A stretch of 19,077 nt of DNA from Willaertia magna (taxonomy: Eukaryota > Heterolobosea > Eutetramitea > Acrasida > Naegleriidae), in contig CADWAF010000435.1 of the NCBI GenBank assembly GCA_902984215.1, forward strand, positions 1-19,077, read 5' to 3'. The translations under genes were made by a program, and so were the position numbers. The notes under the pieces were generated by a model that searched no databases, was not told the origin of the DNA, and saw nothing but the letters and a program-made list of their open reading frames with translations. Position 1 is the stretch's first letter; every line of letters starts with the position of its first letter. Positions 14,952-19,077 of this stretch are shown in pieces.

Positions 14952-16342
14952 ATGTCTTGTATTTTTGTATTTTTAGGTCAAGCAGGAAATCAAGTAGGTC
15001 ATGAGTTTATTAAGGTACTCTATTCCGAGTAAGTAGATATTGAATGCAATAGATTGGATTTAGAGTAATAATATATTCTTTTAAAACAAGAAAGGAGGCA
15101 AAGAAATCGAAAGGTTTTAGTAATACCTTCTTTAACGGTCATGGAAAAGCAAGAGTAGTAATGGTGGATGCCGAACCAAAAGTATTAAAGGCTAACTTGG
15201 AGGAAGAAAATAAATTGAAAATGTCTGTATATGATATTGGCAATATTGCTTATTCCGAAAGTGGTTGTGGTAATAATTGGGCACTAGGATATTCATTTAA
15301 TGGAAAAAGTAAAAACTATTTAAATGATATTGTAAATACAGATAAAGATGCATTGTTAGAAGATACAATGGAAAGGATTAGAAAAGAAATTGAACAGTGT
15401 GATGTTGTTCAAGGATGTTTTGTATTTCATAGTTTAGGGGGTGGAACTGGTTCTGGTTTTGGATCTAGAGTTATTGAGGAAATTAGAAATAGATACCCCT
15501 CAATGTATTTATTTACCATTTCAATAGCCCCTTTTTTACATGGAGACACACCTTTACAACATTATAATTGCCTTTTATCTTTGAGTTCAGTACATCAATT
15601 TGCAGATGGTGTATTTCTCTTTGTAAATGATGATATATTAAGGTCTATTACCAAGAATATTAAAAGAGCCAATGCAGGGCATAGTACATTAACAGATATT
15701 AGTTACTCTGTTTCTGACATTAACAAGTATATTTCTTCTTGCTTATGTGGATTAATGTTGCCTATTGTAGGGAGTGACAATAAGCATTCACAATTTGATG
15801 CGTTCTCATTAGTTAGAAATGTATGTCCTTTGAAAGATGTAAATTTTATGGAACTTCACACAAGTGCTCTCCTAACTCATAATACTACAAAATTTACTTC
15901 ATGGCAATATATCGCTGAGGATTTAACGAAACATGTTCCAATTTACGACCTTGAAAACAGTAATATTAAAACGATTTTTTGTCAATCTATTGTAAGAGGA
16001 GGTTTACAAACATCTCATGATGTTGAGACAATTAAAAGAGTTATTCAAAAAAGTGCTTTTTCACCCGTGGATTGGGTGAAGGGGAGAAATGAAGAATTTT
16101 CAACAATACTTTCAGGGGAAGAAGCCCTCAAGAGTTATAAAATTGATTGCTCCTTAACTGTATGTGCGAATAGAACAGGATTTATGGAATTATTTAATAG
16201 AGTTTTGACAAAGTCATATACCATGCTTCAATCTAATGCTTACTTACATTGGTACAATAGGTATGGCTTAGAGAAACAACAATTTTCTGAGGCAATGTAT
16301 AACCTTCAAAGTATAATCGACAATTATATAGAACTTCTATAG
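14952..16342 (+). CDS. TUBD1: delta-tubulin (two exons)
   Basis: The spliced protein (442 aa; exons 14952-15028 and 15091-16342) is a tubulin: MSCIFVFLGQAGNQVGHEF at the N-terminus, GKARVVMVDAEPKVL, SGCGNNWALGY, and the GTP-binding signature GGGTGSG (residues 142-148). The C-terminus, with SYTMLQSNAYLHWYNRYGLE and FSEAMYNLQSIIDNYIELL, fits delta-tubulin, where the tail ends soon after this helix without the acidic tail of alpha or beta. Delta-tubulin is required for triplet microtubules of centrioles and basal bodies, so the organism should assemble flagella at some stage. The length is close to other delta-tubulins (about 450). The ATG follows an A-run, 119 bp after the tail-anchored gene. 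The tubulin family call is certain; the delta assignment is strong but from memory of family features. Confidence 0.85.
15029..15090 (+). other. 62-nt intron in delta-tubulin
   Basis: The donor is GTAAGT after Tyr-Ser-Glu (phase 2) and the acceptor is AAAACAAG. The join leads in frame to FFNGHGKARVVMVDAEPK, the expected tubulin segment. The unspliced frame stops at once (TAA spanning the donor). Nearby AAAG positions are alternative acceptors, so the 3' end could be off by a few codons. Confidence 0.75.
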
Positions 16343-16581
16343 CCAGAATACCTTCCTTTTAACCAACAGTCCTTGATAATTAATCATCGCCATTGCTTTT
16401 TTCACCAGCACAGGTTTCTTACCTTATTATATTCTTCACAAATCACTTGAATATAAGTACTCTTACCATTTGAGGTTTATTAAACACCTCTCATAACCCT
16501 CTTTCCTTGCCGCATTTTTCAAAAACAAAAAGCACCACCAAAGGGTTTTGTAAATATTGTAATTTTATACAAAGAATAATA
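16343..16581. promoter_or_regulatory. intergenic region upstream of the Q/N-rich protein gene
   Basis: These 239 bp are pyrimidine-rich on this strand (repeated CTTT, CCTT and TTCAC strings). A short inverted repeat GAGGT..ACCTC lies about 100 bp before the ATG. The interval probably contains the promoter and 5' UTR of the next gene; no firm element is identified. Confidence 0.35.
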
Positions 16582-17589
16582 ATGAGCAACCCAGATTTTA
16601 GATTTGTGGACGAGACACAACAAACACAAGATACATACGCTTACTTTAAGCCAATTGGAATAAGAAAGTTGAGAAAGCAAATTAATACAAATGAATTCAA
16701 AAAGAATTACTTTGTTATTGATACAAGAAAAGACCAACCGTTGGTTGTGCACTATGATTATGGATCCTATGTTAATCAACCAGAATATCAAACTGCTGTG
16801 TCAGCAGTTATAAATCATAAAAAGAAGAAGGCATCAAAGAAGAATTCAAAATCTGGTAAAAAGAAGGCAGCTGTTGAATTTGAAAATTATAATAAGATGA
16901 CTATGGTTGGATGTTCTACACAACAAGAACCTTTAAATTTAATGAGCAACAATAGGACTATGAATTCCCAATATCCCAAGAACATGCAAAATCAACAAAT
17001 CAATTTTCATCCTTTTTCCAGCACTAACAATGGTTTTGTAATTCCTCAACCAATGTTCTGTGGAAATGGTATGGCCTATCCACAACAATATCAACATCAA
17101 CAACAATTAAATAGTATTTCTCCATATAACTCTGAAATGAGTGGAAGTTCTTTTTCATCTCTAGGAATAGAAGAAGATTCAACTTATCAACCAAAGGTTA
17201 GTCAACCAATGCATAATGGAATGATGTTTAATTGTCAAAATGAAACTCAATCCGTAGAACAATTAATTCATTCTGTTCTTGGTTATCCAGCCATGTGCTC
17301 AAGTGCAGGAATTACTCAACAACCACAACAAATGTTTTCAAATGTTCAAGAACCTCAATTTACCGCAATTACACATTCCCAACCGAACATTACAAACATC
17401 GGTCCAAATCTAGGCCCTCCAATGAATATGATGGACGGCATTTTGACCGATAAACAGCAAACCCAGACTCTCCAAACAATCATTCAACTAACTGACCAAA
17501 AAGACATTGCGACAGAGAATTTGATCGTACAAGGGGGTGCAAACGAGCTTGAACATTGGCTTTCAGAATTTCCAACACAAGAACAATAA
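16582..17589 (+). CDS. unknown Gln/Asn/Met-rich protein with a basic cluster (335 aa)
   Basis: I do not recognise a family. The first ATG in the frame gives MSNPDFRFVDETQQTQDTYA; upstream codons are not ATG. Residues 1-75 seem folded (PIGIRKLRKQINTNEFKKNY, FVIDTRKDQPLVVHYDYGSY). Residues 84-100 form a dense Lys/Ser cluster (HKKKKASKKNSKSGKKKAA) that would act well as a nuclear localisation signal or nucleic-acid contact. Residues 110-300 are low complexity, rich in Gln, Asn, Met, Pro and Ser, and probably disordered. A short helical tail near ELEHWLSEF has the alternating acidic/hydrophobic look of an activation domain. A nuclear regulatory protein is a reasonable guess only. It ends 45 bp from the convergent TTC4 gene. 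Confidence 0.75.
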   Translation: MSNPDFRFVDETQQTQDTYAYFKPIGIRKLRKQINTNEFKKNYFVIDTRKDQPLVVHYDYGSYVNQPEYQTAVSAVINHKKKKASKKNSKSGKKKAAVEFENYNKMTMVGCSTQQEPLNLMSNNRTMNSQYPKNMQNQQINFHPFSSTNNGFVIPQPMFCGNGMAYPQQYQHQQQLNSISPYNSEMSGSSFSSLGIEEDSTYQPKVSQPMHNGMMFNCQNETQSVEQLIHSVLGYPAMCSSAGITQQPQQMFSNVQEPQFTAITHSQPNITNIGPNLGPPMNMMDGILTDKQQTQTLQTIIQLTDQKDIATENLIVQGGANELEHWLSEFPTQEQ

Positions 17590-17634
17590 TCTAGTGAGTT
17601 TTAAGTGTGACTAACAAAATAATAATAGTAAGGT

Positions 17635-18816
17635 TTATTTGATGTTGACATCTAGTGTTGTATTTTTCCTAATAATGTGGAAGACAGGCATCAAAGTAGA
17701 TGGTAATAAATAATCCTTTCTCTTTAAAATATCTATCAGTGGAGTATTAAAGTTCTTAATTTCAATGTAACGATCATTAGTTTCTTTTAATGATTTAGGA
17801 TCTAAGAAACTAACTCTAAGGTTAGATAAGACATAATCCTCTTCACAACCATAAGGGAATACTGGACCATTAGGAGGAAACATCATTTCTAATTGCTCTA
17901 ATAAAGTTTGATTTTCGCTAAAGAGTTCAATAAAATCAGTTTGATTGAATTCATCATAAACAAAGATAACAGAAAAGAATACTTCTCCAGAAACATGGTC
18001 AATCTTTAAACCACCGGTAGATACTTGATCAGTATAAGTATTCATATGATTAGATTCTAATTCAGTATAGTCACCAATCTTAATACCCTTTGTAAAGCCT
18101 AAAAAATCTTTAACTTGTTGAGGTATTTGTTGTTCTTTTCTCTTTTTATCTCTAAGCTCAGCTTTCTTTTCATGTTTCTTTCTTAAACCTTCTTCAGCTT
18201 TTTTAATCAGAGATTCAAACAAAGGATGAGTCTTCTCAATCTTTAAAGCCTTTTCTGAATAACGAATTACAGTCTTCCATTTCTCTAATGCAGATGCAGC
18301 TTTAGCAATTCTAAACATTGCTTTAGTATTATTACTATCAATCTTTAAAACTTCTTTTGCATCCTCAATAGCCTTACCATAATTTTGCATTAAAATATAA
18401 ACATGAGAACGATTATTTAATAAATCAATTTTTAATTTCATATCTGTTATCTTTTGTTCTAATCCTTCAGTATAATATTTAATAATATCTTTATAATACT
18501 TTTTAGGATCGCTAGATTCTTTTAATAAGGAATTACCTTGATTTTTAAAGTTTGTAGCAATCTCATCTGGTGTACCATCATATTTTAAATCTTGTAGAGC
18601 TTGGGCTGCGGCACTATTTGGGTCAAAATTAGGTGAGAATAAAGGATGGTTTTTATCTACCCATTCAGGTAATTCTGTTGGTATATTACTAATATCAAAA
18701 TCTTCCTCTCCTTCATATAATTCTTCAACAGTTTGTCCTTTTGAAACCTTTTCGGAACCAGCAGTTGTCAATGAATCGTCAATTTCTTCTACCTTCTTAC
18801 TATCTTGTTGACTCAT
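17635..18816 (-). CDS. TTC4/Cns1-type TPR co-chaperone of Hsp90
   Basis: The 393-residue protein matches TTC4/Cns1, an essential TPR co-chaperone that binds Hsp90 and Hsp70. An acidic N-terminus leads to LPEWVDKNHPLFSPNFDPN, then TPRs at about residues 85-200: ATNFKNQGNSLLKE, KYYKDIIKYYTEGLEQ, LLNNRSHVYILMQNYGKAIE, DAKEVLKIDSNNTKAMFRIA. A basic helix (EGLRKKHEKKAELRDKKRKE) joins the C-terminal wheel domain, which includes VSGEVFFSVIFVYDEFNQTD, MFPPNGPVFPY and LMPVFHIIRKNTTLDV. The length is near the family norm (human about 387). The ATG used is preceded by A-runs; the frame extends five codons upstream only through a non-ATG codon. Base use is moderate. The identification is firm. Confidence 0.93.
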   Translation of the reverse strand: MSQQDSKKVEEIDDSLTTAGSEKVSKGQTVEELYEGEEDFDISNIPTELPEWVDKNHPLFSPNFDPNSAAAQALQDLKYDGTPDEIATNFKNQGNSLLKESSDPKKYYKDIIKYYTEGLEQKITDMKLKIDLLNNRSHVYILMQNYGKAIEDAKEVLKIDSNNTKAMFRIAKAASALEKWKTVIRYSEKALKIEKTHPLFESLIKKAEEGLRKKHEKKAELRDKKRKEQQIPQQVKDFLGFTKGIKIGDYTELESNHMNTYTDQVSTGGLKIDHVSGEVFFSVIFVYDEFNQTDFIELFSENQTLLEQLEMMFPPNGPVFPYGCEEDYVLSNLRVSFLDPKSLKETNDRYIEIKNFNTPLIDILKRKDYLLPSTLMPVFHIIRKNTTLDVNIK

Positions 18817-18991
18817 TTTTAAAAAAAACACAAAAAAAATGCAATTCCCAAATGAATTTTAAAATTTTAAATAAAAATTTCCCACAATTCCATCGGTAAT
18901 AATTCCTTACTCTCAATTTACTAGAAAATCCTTCCGAAAGAAAAGCTATGAAGTATAGACCCCTCATGTTGTGTTATCCAGTGACCATTAG

Positions 18992-19077
18992 GTTTGCTAT
19001 CTTGTAGGATATAACTGGTGGGAGGAAACTTCTGCTGGTTGGAAAGAGTGCTTTGACAAGTTCTTTGGCAATGTAAA
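18992..19077 (+). CDS. possible partial exon at the right edge
   Basis: From 18992 to the window end one frame is open and reads GYNWWEETSAGWKECFDKFF and onward, with Trp, Cys and Phe content unlike random A/T-rich DNA here. It is preceded by ATTAG, which could be a splice acceptor; TTGTAG at 19006 is another option. An ATG at about 18947 could begin an upstream exon, but the join is uncertain. The product is not recognised. It would be transcribed divergently from TTC4. Confidence 0.25.

Noticed and set aside
16519..16791. 90-codon open frame on the - strand
   Set aside because: Antisense to the N-terminus of the Q/N-rich protein; hydrophobicity is a by-product of the opposite strand.

Overview
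This window is a compact, very A/T-rich stretch of a eukaryotic nuclear genome. It has short spliceosomal introns (GT..AG, about 42-90 nt), a Pol III-type tRNA gene with clean A and B boxes, A-runs before start codons, asparagine- and glutamine-rich low-complexity tracts, and no bacterial signals. A delta-tubulin gene implies triplet-microtubule basal bodies, so the source should be a lineage that can make flagella. Together with the composition and gene density, an amoeboflagellate protist (for example a Naegleria-like heterolobosean) is plausible; dictyostelids have similar composition but lack centrioles. The species assignment is inference. No mobile element, virus or CRISPR array was found.

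Layout, left to right: a 5'-partial EXOG/EndoG-type nuclease (+) overlapping tail-to-tail with an ATG10-like gene (-); a 539-residue protein of unknown function (+); an RCC1-repeat protein (-); PEX10 with a 42-nt intron (+); a protein with one clear and one possible PH domain (-); an APH/choline-kinase-like phosphotransferase with an awkward exon junction (+); a roughly 460-bp gene-free interval; a small unknown protein (+); an FxFG-repeat protein with a BTB-like C-terminus (-); tRNA-Gly(GCC) (+); a possible ubiquitin-like/BAG protein (+) overlapping a TMEM42-like membrane protein (-); a mitochondrial RuvC-like resolvase candidate (+); a tail-anchored protein (+); delta-tubulin (+); a Q/N-rich protein of unknown function (+); a TTC4/Cns1 Hsp90 co-chaperone (-); and a possible partial exon at the right edge.

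These are ordinary nuclear genes, not one operon-like system. Cellular themes include mitochondrial DNA handling (EXOG-like nuclease, RuvC-like resolvase), autophagy and peroxisome biogenesis (ATG10-like, PEX10), chaperone function (TTC4, possibly BAG) and the basal body (delta-tubulin). Strands alternate often. Convergent neighbours lie 22-45 bp apart or overlap by 94 or 21 bp, and one divergent pair shares only 52 bp. The most notable points are the nuclease/ATG10 overlap that begins exactly where ATG10 should carry its catalytic His-Pro-Cys motif, the FxFG-plus-BTB architecture, and the RuvC-like protein with a complete set of acidic residues and a likely mitochondrial leader.
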